Shown in pieces: positions 17,521 through 26,129 of a DNA stretch of 48,054 nt. Origin of the DNA: CAVVIO01 sp963748095 (GTDB lineage: Bacteria; Bacteroidota; Bacteroidia; Bacteroidales; UBA10428). The notes below the pieces were generated by a model. The model was given only the letters and a program-made list of their open reading frames with translations, was not told the DNA's origin and ran no database searches. Within the stretch, counting starts at the first letter, position 1. Every line of letters begins with the position of its first letter. Position numbers and translations under genes: made by a program. The stretch lies in contig CAVVIO010000100.1 of NCBI GenBank assembly GCA_963748095.1, positions 1 to 48,054 on the forward strand, given 5' to 3'.

Positions 17521-19140
17521 TCATTTTACAAAGAAACTGTTGATCAAGCTCAGCAGGTCTTCAATATTGATGGGCTTTGTAATAAGATCGTTACAACCAG
17601 CATCGATACATTTCTCGCGGTCGCTTTCGAGAGCGTAGGCTGTTTGTGCTACAATGGGAATATTTTCATTAAATTTTCTGATTTCACGGGTGGTTTTGTA
17701 TCCGTCCATTTCAGGCATTTTAATATCCATAAGTATCAAATCAATTTTATTGATTGATTTACACAGGTCGATTGCCTGAAATCCGGTTTTGGCATATAAT
17801 ACTTTAGCCTCTGTGCCGATAATTACCGCTTCGAGAAATTTATAATTTACTTCTTCATCTTCCACAATTAAAATTACTTTATCACGCCAGTTGTAAATTC
17901 CTTTGTTCTTATTTTCAACGGGCATATTTTCTGTTAAATTTTCATCGGGAATTTTTTCCAGCGGAATGTTAAAATAGAATACCGATCCCTTGTTGGGTTC
18001 TGAGCTTACCCAAATTTTACCTCCCAATAATTTCACGATCGCCCTTGAGACTGTAAGTCCAAGACCGGAACCTTCGTACTTTTTTATGTTCGCTTCGTCT
18101 ATCTGGCGGAAGCGGTTAAAAATATACCGTTGTTCTTCTTTAGTTAATCCGGGACCGGTATCTTTCACGTAAAATTCGGCTTTAGTATCTTCTGTAACAA
18201 TATATCCGAATTCTACGGAACCGGTTTCCGTGAATTTGATAGCATTATTCAACAGGTTGGATAATACCTGTTGCAGCCTGCCTTCATCGGTGTAAGTAAT
18301 TATTTCGTTTTGTTCAGGTAATTTCAACACCAGGTTCAGTTGGTTTTTATTCATCTGACTTTTCTGATGTTCAAAGGACTGCAACAATTCTTTTAGTATT
18401 GCATTTAAATTGCAGGGTGTTTTAGTAATGGCAAGTTCGCTGGTTTCAAATTTTGCAATCTCTGCTATATCATCTATAAGGTTTAAGAGATCGTTCCCCT
18501 GTTTTTTAATAATATTTACATACTCTTTTTTTGTTTCCTGGTCAGATATCCCGATATTCAGTAATTCTGCAAATCCTAATATGGAATTCATCGGAGTTCG
18601 TATTACCTGCGATATATTTGAAAGAAAAATTGATTTCAAACGATTTTCTTCTTCCGCTTTTTCTTTTGTCCGGATCAAATCTTTGCGTTGTTTCAATTCC
18701 CTTGAATTTTCTTTCAGGGTAATAACGATAAGTTCTTTGTATTCACCCTCTGTATATGGAAATATGACAGAATGAATGTTTTTTCCATCTTTTCCAGATT
18801 CGGTTTCGGGTACCTGAAGCCGGTAAGTGATTTCAACAGCTTTTTTTTCGGAAATCACCTGATCTATGGTGTTATCCATAATTTTTCTGTCGTCAGGATG
18901 AATTGAATTAATGAAGTCCTTATAATAAATAATTTTGTCCCGGGGAAAGCCAATTATCTCTTTTCCGGTATTTGAAATATACAGCTCATCTTTTTCGCGG
19001 GAATAAACCAGGTAACCCTGATCCAGATAATGAATAATATTTTGAAGTAACTGTGAAGCTGTTGAAGTATTAAAAAATTCACTATTGGAAAATATATTTT
19101 CTTCAGGTGAAATATTTTTATTTGATTTTCCAAACTTCAT
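17521..19140 (-). CDS. Hybrid histidine kinase with Gln in place of the phospho-accepting His
   Basis: A 539-residue cytoplasmic protein: PAS-like domain (about 32-145), HisKA-type dimerisation helices (about 165-235), ATP-binding HATPase domain (about 280-395) and receiver domain (about 421-537). The ATP site looks intact (N box NLLNNAIKF, DTGPGL, GSGLGLTVS). The receiver has D472 and K522. The H box reads SNISQVIRTPMNS, where the normal form is S-H-E-IRTP-N, so the phosphorylated His is Q178 and the following Glu is Val. The codons are CAG and GTA, not a frame artefact. It is therefore probably a pseudokinase in the phosphotransfer sense. It lies 33 bp downstream of the sensor gene and is likely co-transcribed with it. 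Confidence 0.9.
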   Translation of the reverse strand: MKFGKSNKNISPEENIFSNSEFFNTSTASQLLQNIIHYLDQGYLVYSREKDELYISNTGKEIIGFPRDKIIYYKDFINSIHPDDRKIMDNTIDQVISEKKAVEITYRLQVPETESGKDGKNIHSVIFPYTEGEYKELIVITLKENSRELKQRKDLIRTKEKAEEENRLKSIFLSNISQVIRTPMNSILGFAELLNIGISDQETKKEYVNIIKKQGNDLLNLIDDIAEIAKFETSELAITKTPCNLNAILKELLQSFEHQKSQMNKNQLNLVLKLPEQNEIITYTDEGRLQQVLSNLLNNAIKFTETGSVEFGYIVTEDTKAEFYVKDTGPGLTKEEQRYIFNRFRQIDEANIKKYEGSGLGLTVSRAIVKLLGGKIWVSSEPNKGSVFYFNIPLEKIPDENLTENMPVENKNKGIYNWRDKVILIVEDEEVNYKFLEAVIIGTEAKVLYAKTGFQAIDLCKSINKIDLILMDIKMPEMDGYKTTREIRKFNENIPIVAQTAYALESDREKCIDAGCNDLITKPINIEDLLSLINSFFVK

Positions 19141-19173
19141 AGTAGCAAAACATTATTATTAATCCACAAAGAA

Positions 19174-21453
19174 TTATTTACTGATCTCCTGAAAAAAAGC
19201 TGTGTATGAATTTTCACCCTCCACCACTGCTTTTGAGATTAAAACCAAAACTGTTTTTACAGCTCCTTTATTTGTTCTGATTTTTATTCGTTTTCGTGTT
19301 CCTGTAATTTTGTTGTCTCCCGGGCCCACATATTTTGCAATAAAATCATCTGAGTCGATCATTTCATCGGAAAAAAGTGTTCCGATATCACGATTTATTA
19401 TTTCTTCTTTTTTATATCCAAGCATATTTTCTGCAGCATGGTTAAATAATACAATCTTGTTATCATGACCTGTAATAATTACAGCGTCTGAGGTATTTTC
19501 AAGAACCTGTCCATCGCGGGAATTTATTTTTTCAAGTTCTTTAATTTTAGAGTGCAGTTCATTTCGCGTTTCCCTCAGTTTAAAAACAAATTCCTTTTCC
19601 GTTTCGTTCAATAAATTATCTTTTTCTTTCAGAGCTTCCTGCTGTTCTTTTGTTTTTATTTCAAGCAATTTTTCATTCGTTATATCCTGTCCGATAAAAA
19701 TTACATGATCGACATCTCCGTTAAGATCGTTAACAGCATAATATGACCCATTTATCCATATTTCCTTATTGCTTTTTGTGTTGATTTTTATGGTTTTGAT
19801 AAAATTTTTCCCTTTTGTTATTTCTTCCCAGTTTTTGTTGAAAGAATCCAGTTCAAGCGAATTTATCAGATCAAACAAGGTAAGTGTTTTGAGTTCGTCT
19901 GTTGAATAACCTATCAGATCAAGGAAGGTTTGATTCGCTTCGGAAATATTACCGTTAATATTTATTTTGGCACGTATTCCGGTAGCATCAACAGCATTGT
20001 TAATTCCCGAATGGTTTAGGCTTAATTTCCGGTATTCCTGGGCTTCAAGAGCAAGTAGTAATATCCTGTCATACGATTCATCGTCATGCTTCATTGCGTT
20101 AAATGTGGCCAGCACCCACAATTCTTTACCACTAGTTGTATTGAAGCAGATATAATCTTCGTAATATTCGCCTTTTTTTGCAATATCCTCCCAATGCGAT
20201 TTAAATTCGTTGGCTTCTGATTCATGGATCAAAGCTTGAATGACTTTTTTATTTACTTCCGCCAGGTTTCTGAAATCGAATTTTTTTAAAAATATTTCAT
20301 TACAATTTACAATTTTCCCTTCAAGGTCTATTTCTGCCCTTAACATAGTTTCATTTACAGTTGTATCAAGAAGTATAAATTTCTCTGTTTGTCTGGCAGC
20401 CTCTTCTTGTGTGGCCTGCAGTTCTTCCATGTTCTGCCGCATTTCTTCCTCTTGTGCAGCCAGCGCCTGAGCTTGCGATTTCGATTCCTCAAGTAATTGA
20501 GTTGTTTGTATATTAATGTGTACAGATGACAATGTGGAAGCGATACTTTCAGCTACCCGTTCTGTAAACTTTATTTTATGTGCATCGAGATTATTGAGCG
20601 AAGCTAATTCTATTACACCGAAAATTTCTTCATCATAGATTAAGGGCACAATGAGAATACAGCGTGGATTTGATTGACCCAATCCAGATGTAACGGCAAC
20701 ATAATTATCAGGGACTTTTGTCAGATAGATAGTTTTTTGTTCCAAAGCTGCCGATCCGATAAGACCATCGGCCCATTTTATTTTCTTGTCAGCGAATTTC
20801 TTTCTGTCATAAGCAAAAAATGATTTAAGATTAAAGTATCTGTTCCCGTTTTCATCTTTTTCCAGCAAATAAAAACCACCCTGGATAGCTCCCAGATAAT
20901 TGGTTAGTTCTTTTATCACATTATAGGATAACAATTCAATATTATCATTATTCTGACGTAAAATTCCCGCAAATTCGGCAAGACCCTCGGCAACCCAGTT
21001 TCGTTGTTCATCCTCCTTTTGTCGTTTTTCTGCTGCTTCCTTATTATTCTTCAGCGTGTTTCTTAATTTTAATAAAGAATTTCCCAAAAGATCTTCTTCG
21101 CCTTCTGTTTGAAAATCCACAGTAAAATCCTCGTCTATGAGTTTCTTTGTGAAATCGTTTATTTGCATGGTCCTCCCTTGTTCTTTAATTAGCGACTCTT
21201 CGCTAGCAGTGAGTTTTCCCATGTAAAATCTTGACAACAGATAAGTTTGGAGTGGAAATAAAACAATAGATGATAAAATAATCCATTGCATCGGATTTAT
21301 TTTATACAGAGTTAATATCCCTTGTAAGTTGGTAGGAATGTCTTTATGAACAATGAAGTCCAGCATCCATGCTGAGAGTGGAATTAATAGCGCAATAACT
21401 AATGCAATGGTAGTGGCTTGTTTTACTGTTTCCCTGTTTTCCCTGCTACTCAT
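19174..21453 (-). CDS. Membrane GAF/PAS sensor protein without an output domain
   Basis: A 759-residue protein with two membrane helices near the N-terminus (about 14-34 and 57-75), a linker, a GAF domain (about 160-315), a Gln/Glu-rich coiled coil (about 315-360), two PAS domains (about 365-475 and 490-610), another coiled coil and a final PAS domain (about 645-758). No HisKA, HATPase, GGDEF, EAL or methyl-accepting region follows the last PAS, and the gene ends naturally. It therefore needs a separate effector. The next gene in the operon encodes the hybrid kinase-like protein, which is the obvious candidate. The promoter is predicted at 21528-21535. Confidence 0.85.
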   Translation of the reverse strand: MSSRENRETVKQATTIALVIALLIPLSAWMLDFIVHKDIPTNLQGILTLYKINPMQWIILSSIVLFPLQTYLLSRFYMGKLTASEESLIKEQGRTMQINDFTKKLIDEDFTVDFQTEGEEDLLGNSLLKLRNTLKNNKEAAEKRQKEDEQRNWVAEGLAEFAGILRQNNDNIELLSYNVIKELTNYLGAIQGGFYLLEKDENGNRYFNLKSFFAYDRKKFADKKIKWADGLIGSAALEQKTIYLTKVPDNYVAVTSGLGQSNPRCILIVPLIYDEEIFGVIELASLNNLDAHKIKFTERVAESIASTLSSVHINIQTTQLLEESKSQAQALAAQEEEMRQNMEELQATQEEAARQTEKFILLDTTVNETMLRAEIDLEGKIVNCNEIFLKKFDFRNLAEVNKKVIQALIHESEANEFKSHWEDIAKKGEYYEDYICFNTTSGKELWVLATFNAMKHDDESYDRILLLALEAQEYRKLSLNHSGINNAVDATGIRAKININGNISEANQTFLDLIGYSTDELKTLTLFDLINSLELDSFNKNWEEITKGKNFIKTIKINTKSNKEIWINGSYYAVNDLNGDVDHVIFIGQDITNEKLLEIKTKEQQEALKEKDNLLNETEKEFVFKLRETRNELHSKIKELEKINSRDGQVLENTSDAVIITGHDNKIVLFNHAAENMLGYKKEEIINRDIGTLFSDEMIDSDDFIAKYVGPGDNKITGTRKRIKIRTNKGAVKTVLVLISKAVVEGENSYTAFFQEISK

Positions 21454-22124
21454 GATAATATGAAATTATTTGTTTGAGCTTTATATTAAAAATAGTGAAT
21501 AATTTTAATAATTAATTAAATATTTTCCAAAGGTAAAAGTTATTATGAATATGCGATGCTATTCTCCGGTCATTTAAAGTCGTTGGATTTGCTGATTTAT
21601 TCTAACTTTTACAGGTTGTTTTTAATCTTTATAAATATTCATATTTTATTAGTGCTATATACTCTGTGCTATGAAGGAATGTTACGAAAGACCTTGTTTA
21701 AAAAGTCTGTGATGCCGAATTATACGTTGTCAATTTTAATATTTTTGAAGTTCCTGAGAATTTTCAGATTTTTTGGAATAAAATTGAGAATTATCTTCTG
21801 TAAAACTTCAATGTATTTGAGAAAATATATTTTTAAATATCTGGGGAAGGATAGTTTTCAATCCACATTAATTTTTCAAAACTCTTCCATCCGATAAACA
21901 GGCTATTGATTCCGGCAAGAAAATCCATCACGCTATAATCCTTCAATGAATCCGATCAAAATGACGAAAAGATTTAAAATTACTTTGCCATTTTATTTTA
22001 TTGAGTATTCTCAAAAATAGTCTATTAAGCTAACAGATTTTAAGTTTAACTGAATTGGGAGAGAATTTAAAAGTTTGTTATTAAAAGTTAGATGTGATGG
22101 TTATGTATTAATACGAGGGATTTT
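21454..22124. other. 671-bp AT-rich spacer with no confident gene
   Basis: This stretch separates the sensor gene start from the LytTR gene end. It holds the sensor promoter. A plus-strand open frame at 21556-21897 (113 codons) encodes a Phe/Ile/Leu/Lys-rich sequence of the kind AT-rich noncoding DNA produces, and I do not call it a gene. No terminator was found after the LytTR gene. Confidence 0.5.
21528..21535 (-). promoter_or_regulatory. -7 element of the sensor/pseudokinase operon
   Basis: On the minus strand the bases read TACCTTTG, a full match to the Bacteroidota -7 consensus, 75 bp before the sensor ATG at 21453. The -33 element is not clear. Confidence 0.5.
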
Positions 22125-22838
22125 TTATAAAAAATTCTTATCCAGAAATTTCTGGAACTTTTCTTTATATTGATCGCTTACCGGAATATAAACTTTTCCA
22201 AATACTATTCGGCTACGTTCGATAGTATCTATTTTCTCGAGGTTTACAATAAATGAGCGATGTACCCGCATAAACCGGTTGGCAGGTAATTTGGTTTCCA
22301 AAGTTTTTAAAGAGTTTAACGATAGGATGGGCCTAAGTTCGTTTTGTACATATACTTTGATATAATCCTTGAGTCCTTCAATATATAAGATATCGTTGAA
22401 ATTAATTCGCTTGATCTTATATTCAGATTTTAAAAACAGGAACTTGTTATTTGCTTCAATCTCTGGTAAAGCCTGGTTTTCGAGCTCAATGAGTTTTTTA
22501 GCTTTCTGAGCAGCTTTCAGAAATTCTTCATAGCTATAAGGCTTCAACAGGTAATCAACCACATCCAGTTTAAAGCCTTCGAGTGCGTATTTTTCATAGG
22601 CTGTAGTAAAAATGATTTTCGGCCCTTCGTGCAATGACCGGGTAAATTCTATACCGGTAAGATCGGGCATTTGAATGTCAAGAAATATCAGATTCACCTC
22701 TTCATGCTTCATAAATTCAATGGCATCAATCGGATTATCAAAGGTTCCAGACAATTTTAAAAAAGGGGTTTTAGTGATATAACCGTTTATTAACTGCAGG
22801 GCCAACGGTTCATCATCAATAGCAATCGTATTGATCAT
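22125..22838 (-). CDS. LytTR-family response regulator
   Basis: A 237-residue response regulator: receiver domain (1-120) with phospho-acceptor D54 in IFLDIQMPD and the conserved TTAYEKYALEGF and LLKPYS stretches, then a LytTR DNA-binding domain (about 135-235; IEGLKDYIKVY and FMRVHRSFIVNLEKID). It is the partner of the LytS-like kinase, overlapping it by 4 bp (ATG/TGA type), so the two are translationally coupled. Such pairs often control neighbouring transporters, here the MacAB-TolC-like exporter. Confidence 0.93.
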   Translation of the reverse strand: MINTIAIDDEPLALQLINGYITKTPFLKLSGTFDNPIDAIEFMKHEEVNLIFLDIQMPDLTGIEFTRSLHEGPKIIFTTAYEKYALEGFKLDVVDYLLKPYSYEEFLKAAQKAKKLIELENQALPEIEANNKFLFLKSEYKIKRINFNDILYIEGLKDYIKVYVQNELRPILSLNSLKTLETKLPANRFMRVHRSFIVNLEKIDTIERSRIVFGKVYIPVSDQYKEKFQKFLDKNFL

Positions 22839-23932
22839 CTTTCGTCTTTGTTTTTCATATTTAAACTTAATACGACATTATATACCGTAGCTTCCTGGCT
22901 GATATTGAGCTGATGTTTTCCAGGGAAAAGCAGGTTCAGACGTTTCTTGACATTTTCAAGCCCGATTCCTGGATGTTCAAGGTTTTTTTCTTCGCTTATC
23001 CGGCCAAGACTGTTTTTACAGGTAAAAAGAATATTATTATCCTCAACTTTCATGGCAATATCAATGAACGAATTTTCACGATAGCTTACACCATGTTTAA
23101 ATGCGTTTTCGATAAACGGAATGAATAACAGTGGCGGTACAGCATAATCCTCGTATTTGGAAGGGAATGAGATTTTCAAAATAACTTTTTCATTTATCCG
23201 CAGTCTCATCAGGTCTATAAAGTTATTCATGAAATCGATTTCACGGCTAAGTGGTGTTTTTCCCTGTTCCGATTCATAAAGCAAATAACGCATGAGTTTC
23301 GAAAGTTTATATACTGATTCCTGTGCATCTGCAGCATTAATGCCGATAAGTGAATATATGTTGTTGAGTGTATTGAAAAAGAAATGCGGGCTTATCTGGT
23401 TTTTAAGAAAAGCGAGTTCGGAATTTAATTTTTCTTTTTCCAGTTCCTTGCGTTGTTCTTCATTTTGTTTAAGCTTACTGGAAACCCTTAATCCTATTGA
23501 AAATCCTGAAATCAGGAAAGCATTCAGAGCATAGATGTATAAATGAAATTGTTTTGAAGGCGGTTTGGGGCCTTTATTATCTTTTGGTGGTTGTTTATAC
23601 CGTTCATCCACCTGCTCGCTGTTTTCAAGGTGTTGATGAATGTAGTTGGCACTGATATTCATAATAAAATAAAAACATATAACCACGGCAAATGCGGCAA
23701 ACAAATAACTAAGCCTTTTATTCTTCAGAAATAGTGCGGGAATAAGCCAGAAAAAATTAGTATAGAAGATCAAACCGTATATAATCGTATTGAGATACAA
23801 CCTACTTTCGATAAAAGGGTTACGTCCCAGATTCATGCGTAGCAGATATTGTGGTAATATTATCAGAATTGCCCAGGCAAACAGGTGTAATAAAACCTGC
23901 AATTTTTTACCAGTCAGTATTGATTTTTTCAT
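22835..23932 (-). CDS. LytS/YesM-type sensor histidine kinase
   Basis: A 365-residue kinase with four membrane helices in the first 150 residues and a His_kinase domain of the LytS type. The phospho-accepting His is in LKNQISPHFFFNTLNNIY. The ATP-binding part has FIPFIENAFKHG and GIGLENVKKRL. There is no large extracytoplasmic sensor domain. A Lys/Pro-rich loop lies between helices 3 and 4 (about 110-128). It has its own -7 element directly upstream, and the preceding exporter operon ends in a hairpin. Confidence 0.92.
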   Translation of the reverse strand: MKKSILTGKKLQVLLHLFAWAILIILPQYLLRMNLGRNPFIESRLYLNTIIYGLIFYTNFFWLIPALFLKNKRLSYLFAAFAVVICFYFIMNISANYIHQHLENSEQVDERYKQPPKDNKGPKPPSKQFHLYIYALNAFLISGFSIGLRVSSKLKQNEEQRKELEKEKLNSELAFLKNQISPHFFFNTLNNIYSLIGINAADAQESVYKLSKLMRYLLYESEQGKTPLSREIDFMNNFIDLMRLRINEKVILKISFPSKYEDYAVPPLLFIPFIENAFKHGVSYRENSFIDIAMKVEDNNILFTCKNSLGRISEEKNLEHPGIGLENVKKRLNLLFPGKHQLNISQEATVYNVVLSLNMKNKDER

Positions 23933-23951
23933 TTTATTCTTAATGTAGTTT

Positions 23952-23959
23952 CAAAGGTA
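23952..23959 (-). promoter_or_regulatory. -7 element of the lytS-lytTR pair
   Basis: The minus strand reads TACCTTTG, a full match to TAnnTTTG. It is only 19 bp upstream of the kinase ATG, so the transcript would have a very short leader. Confidence 0.5.
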
Positions 23960-24053
23960 AAAATTTTATCCAGACAACCTTTTCAACCAATAAATCATGA
24001 TTTAAATGGCAGTATATTTTATTAATTGACGGAATGTTTTCAAAAAGTATACC

Positions 24054-24089
24054 CCACAATTTCTGCTTCATAGGAAACAGGAATTGTGG
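24054..24089 (-). terminator. Hairpin terminator after the exporter operon
   Basis: A 12-bp stem with one mismatch (24054-24065 with 24078-24089, arm CCACAATTTCTG) and a 12-base loop, starting 38 bp after the MacB stop. On the minus strand a run of five T follows 8 to 9 bases past the stem. The spacing is longer than ideal, so the terminator may be leaky. Confidence 0.5.
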
Positions 24090-24126
24090 AGTGAATATAT
24101 AGTTGAATCCAAACATTCTGCAATTG

Positions 24127-25347
24127 TTACTCATATCTTAATGCATCAATCGGGTTCAAACCGGAAGCCTTACGTGCCGGGTACCATCCGAAGAATATTC
24201 CGATTACTGCACAAACGACAAACGAAAGTACAATAGACTGAGGAAGTACCAATACCGGCCAACCCATTATCGAAGAAATAATCCTGGTTGCCAGTAACCC
24301 CGTTAAAATTCCTATTATCCCGCCTATAACACTCAACATAGTCGATTCGATAAGGAACTGCATAAGAATATCTTTTTCTTTCCCGCCTATAGACATCCGC
24401 AGACCAATTTCGCGGGTACGTTCCGTTACCGAAACATACATGATATTCATTATGCCTATACCGCCGACCAACAGTGAAATTCCGGCAATAGCCCCCAACA
24501 GGGCTGTAAGGATATCACTAATGGAAGTAAATGTACTTACCAGTTCTTCCTGGGAACGAACCCTGAAATCATCTGCATCGGCTGCTTTTAATTTATGGTC
24601 ACGCCTTAATGTGGTTTCAATTTCACTGATTGCTGCCTTGGTTTTATCAGCACTGGCTGCAGAAGTAAAAATACTCTGGATATAAGTAATTGCTAATATA
24701 CGTTTTTGAACTGTTGTATAAGGTGCTAACAGCAAATCATCCTGATCCTGGCCAAATGAATTTTCCCCTTTTGGTTCAAGAACGCCGATAATTTTAAAGG
24801 GAATATTTTTAAATCGTAAAGTAAGTCCTATTGGATTGGCATTCTGTCCAAAAAGATTGTTAACAACTGTTTGTCCAACCAGACAAACCTTGGCAAGGCT
24901 TTTAATCTCCCGTTCGTTAAATGCACGGCCACTGGCAACCTCTAATTTTCTGATTCCGAAATAAGCAGTATTGGTACCATAAATGGTTGTGGGCCAGTTC
25001 TTATTTCCAAATACAGCCTGTCCGCCCGCGCGTACCTGTGGCGACACGGCTACTATATCGGGACAACCCTGTTGAATGGCTTCCACATCTTTCATAGTTA
25101 GACTTTGGGTATTGGCATTACCCAATTGAACACCTCCCCGTTCCTGGGAAGAGGGAAATATAAGAACAAGATTTGATCCCATACTTGATATCTGGTCTTC
25201 AATGCTTTTCTTTGATCCCTGGCCTATAGCTAGCATGGCAATAACCGATGCCACACCTATAATGATCCCCAGCATGGTGAGAAACGCCCTGAATTTATTT
25301 CGCGTTAAAGCATTGCTGGCTATTTTTATCAGATTTGAATAATTCAT
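24127..25347 (-). CDS. macB: MacB-type ABC transporter permease
   Basis: A 406-residue permease with one N-terminal membrane helix (about 20-42), a periplasmic MacB-like domain (about 45-270) and three C-terminal helices in the FtsX fold (ISLLVGGIGIMNIMYVSVTERTREIGLRMSIG is diagnostic). The ATPase is a separate gene just upstream, unlike E. coli MacB where the domains are fused. With the adaptor and TolC-like genes it would form a tripartite exporter coupling a periplasmic substrate to the outer membrane. The substrate (antibiotic, lipopeptide or other) is unknown. Confidence 0.9.
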   Translation of the reverse strand: MNYSNLIKIASNALTRNKFRAFLTMLGIIIGVASVIAMLAIGQGSKKSIEDQISSMGSNLVLIFPSSQERGGVQLGNANTQSLTMKDVEAIQQGCPDIVAVSPQVRAGGQAVFGNKNWPTTIYGTNTAYFGIRKLEVASGRAFNEREIKSLAKVCLVGQTVVNNLFGQNANPIGLTLRFKNIPFKIIGVLEPKGENSFGQDQDDLLLAPYTTVQKRILAITYIQSIFTSAASADKTKAAISEIETTLRRDHKLKAADADDFRVRSQEELVSTFTSISDILTALLGAIAGISLLVGGIGIMNIMYVSVTERTREIGLRMSIGGKEKDILMQFLIESTMLSVIGGIIGILTGLLATRIISSIMGWPVLVLPQSIVLSFVVCAVIGIFFGWYPARKASGLNPIDALRYE

Positions 25348-25361
25348 TTCAGTTAATTTTA

Positions 25362-26111
25362 TTAATCGTTATCTTCTTCAACAGGAAGATTTTTAAGGAC
25401 ATCTATGGCCCGTAACCAGTTTGTTACAGGTTGTTCTTTTATTATATGACCGTCTCGAAAAACGATATTACGCTTTGTTAGCCGGGCAATATCCGGTTCA
25501 TGGGTTACAAATACAATGGTCTTCCCTTTTTCATTGAGCTCCTGGAATAGTTCCATAATCTCGTAAGAAGTCCGTGTATCGAGATTTCCGGTAGCTTCAT
25601 CTGAAAGAATCACTACAGGATCATTTACTAACGATCGGGCTATAGCCACCCGCTGTTGCTGCCCACCCGATAATTGATTTGGCATGTGATTTTTACGATC
25701 GACCAGATTAACAGCTGCAAGGGCTTCTAATGCCCTTTCCCGGCGCTCTTTGGATTTTATTTTCGGATTGTAATACAACGGTAATTCCACATTTTCCAGC
25801 GCTGTGGTTCGTGGCAGTAAATTATATGCCTGGAACACAAATCCGAGTTTGTTATTTCTGAGAACTGCCAGTTCGTTTTTATTAAGTTTACTTATACTAG
25901 TATGATCAAGAATATACTCACCTTCGGAGGGTTTATCCAAACAACCGAGTATATTTAGCATAGTTGATTTACCAGATCCGGATGCTCCCATGATAGCAAC
26001 AAATTCTCCTTCTTTAATTTTCAGATCGATCCCTTTTAAAGCATGAACAGTTACTTCACCTACATGGTAGTCCTTCTTTAACTGGTTTACTTCTATAATT
26101 ATATTTTCCAT
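25362..26111 (-). CDS. ABC transporter ATP-binding protein (MacB/LolD type)
   Basis: A 249-residue ATPase with Walker A GASGSGKS (42-49), Q-loop FVFQAYNLLPRTTALENVELPLYY, signature LSGGQQQRVAIARSLV, Walker B with the catalytic Glu (VILSDEATGNLD) and the H-loop FVTHEPD. The usual DEPTGNLD is DEATGNLD here, a mild change outside the catalytic residue. It belongs to the MacB/LolD subfamily that powers FtsX-fold permeases, and it lies 14 bp before the permease gene. Confidence 0.93.
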   Translation of the reverse strand: MENIIIEVNQLKKDYHVGEVTVHALKGIDLKIKEGEFVAIMGASGSGKSTMLNILGCLDKPSEGEYILDHTSISKLNKNELAVLRNNKLGFVFQAYNLLPRTTALENVELPLYYNPKIKSKERRERALEALAAVNLVDRKNHMPNQLSGGQQQRVAIARSLVNDPVVILSDEATGNLDTRTSYEIMELFQELNEKGKTIVFVTHEPDIARLTKRNIVFRDGHIIKEQPVTNWLRAIDVLKNLPVEEDND

Positions 26112-26129
26112 AATTGCGTTTTTTTCATC

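Noticed and set aside
21556..21897. Plus-strand frame of 113 codons
   Set aside because: Its composition is that of translated AT-rich DNA (Phe, Ile, Leu, Lys), with no domain and no promoter or terminator. I left it as spacer.
23940..24134. 64-codon minus-strand frame after macB
   Set aside because: It overlaps the macB end and the hairpin, covers the lytS promoter and has no family features.
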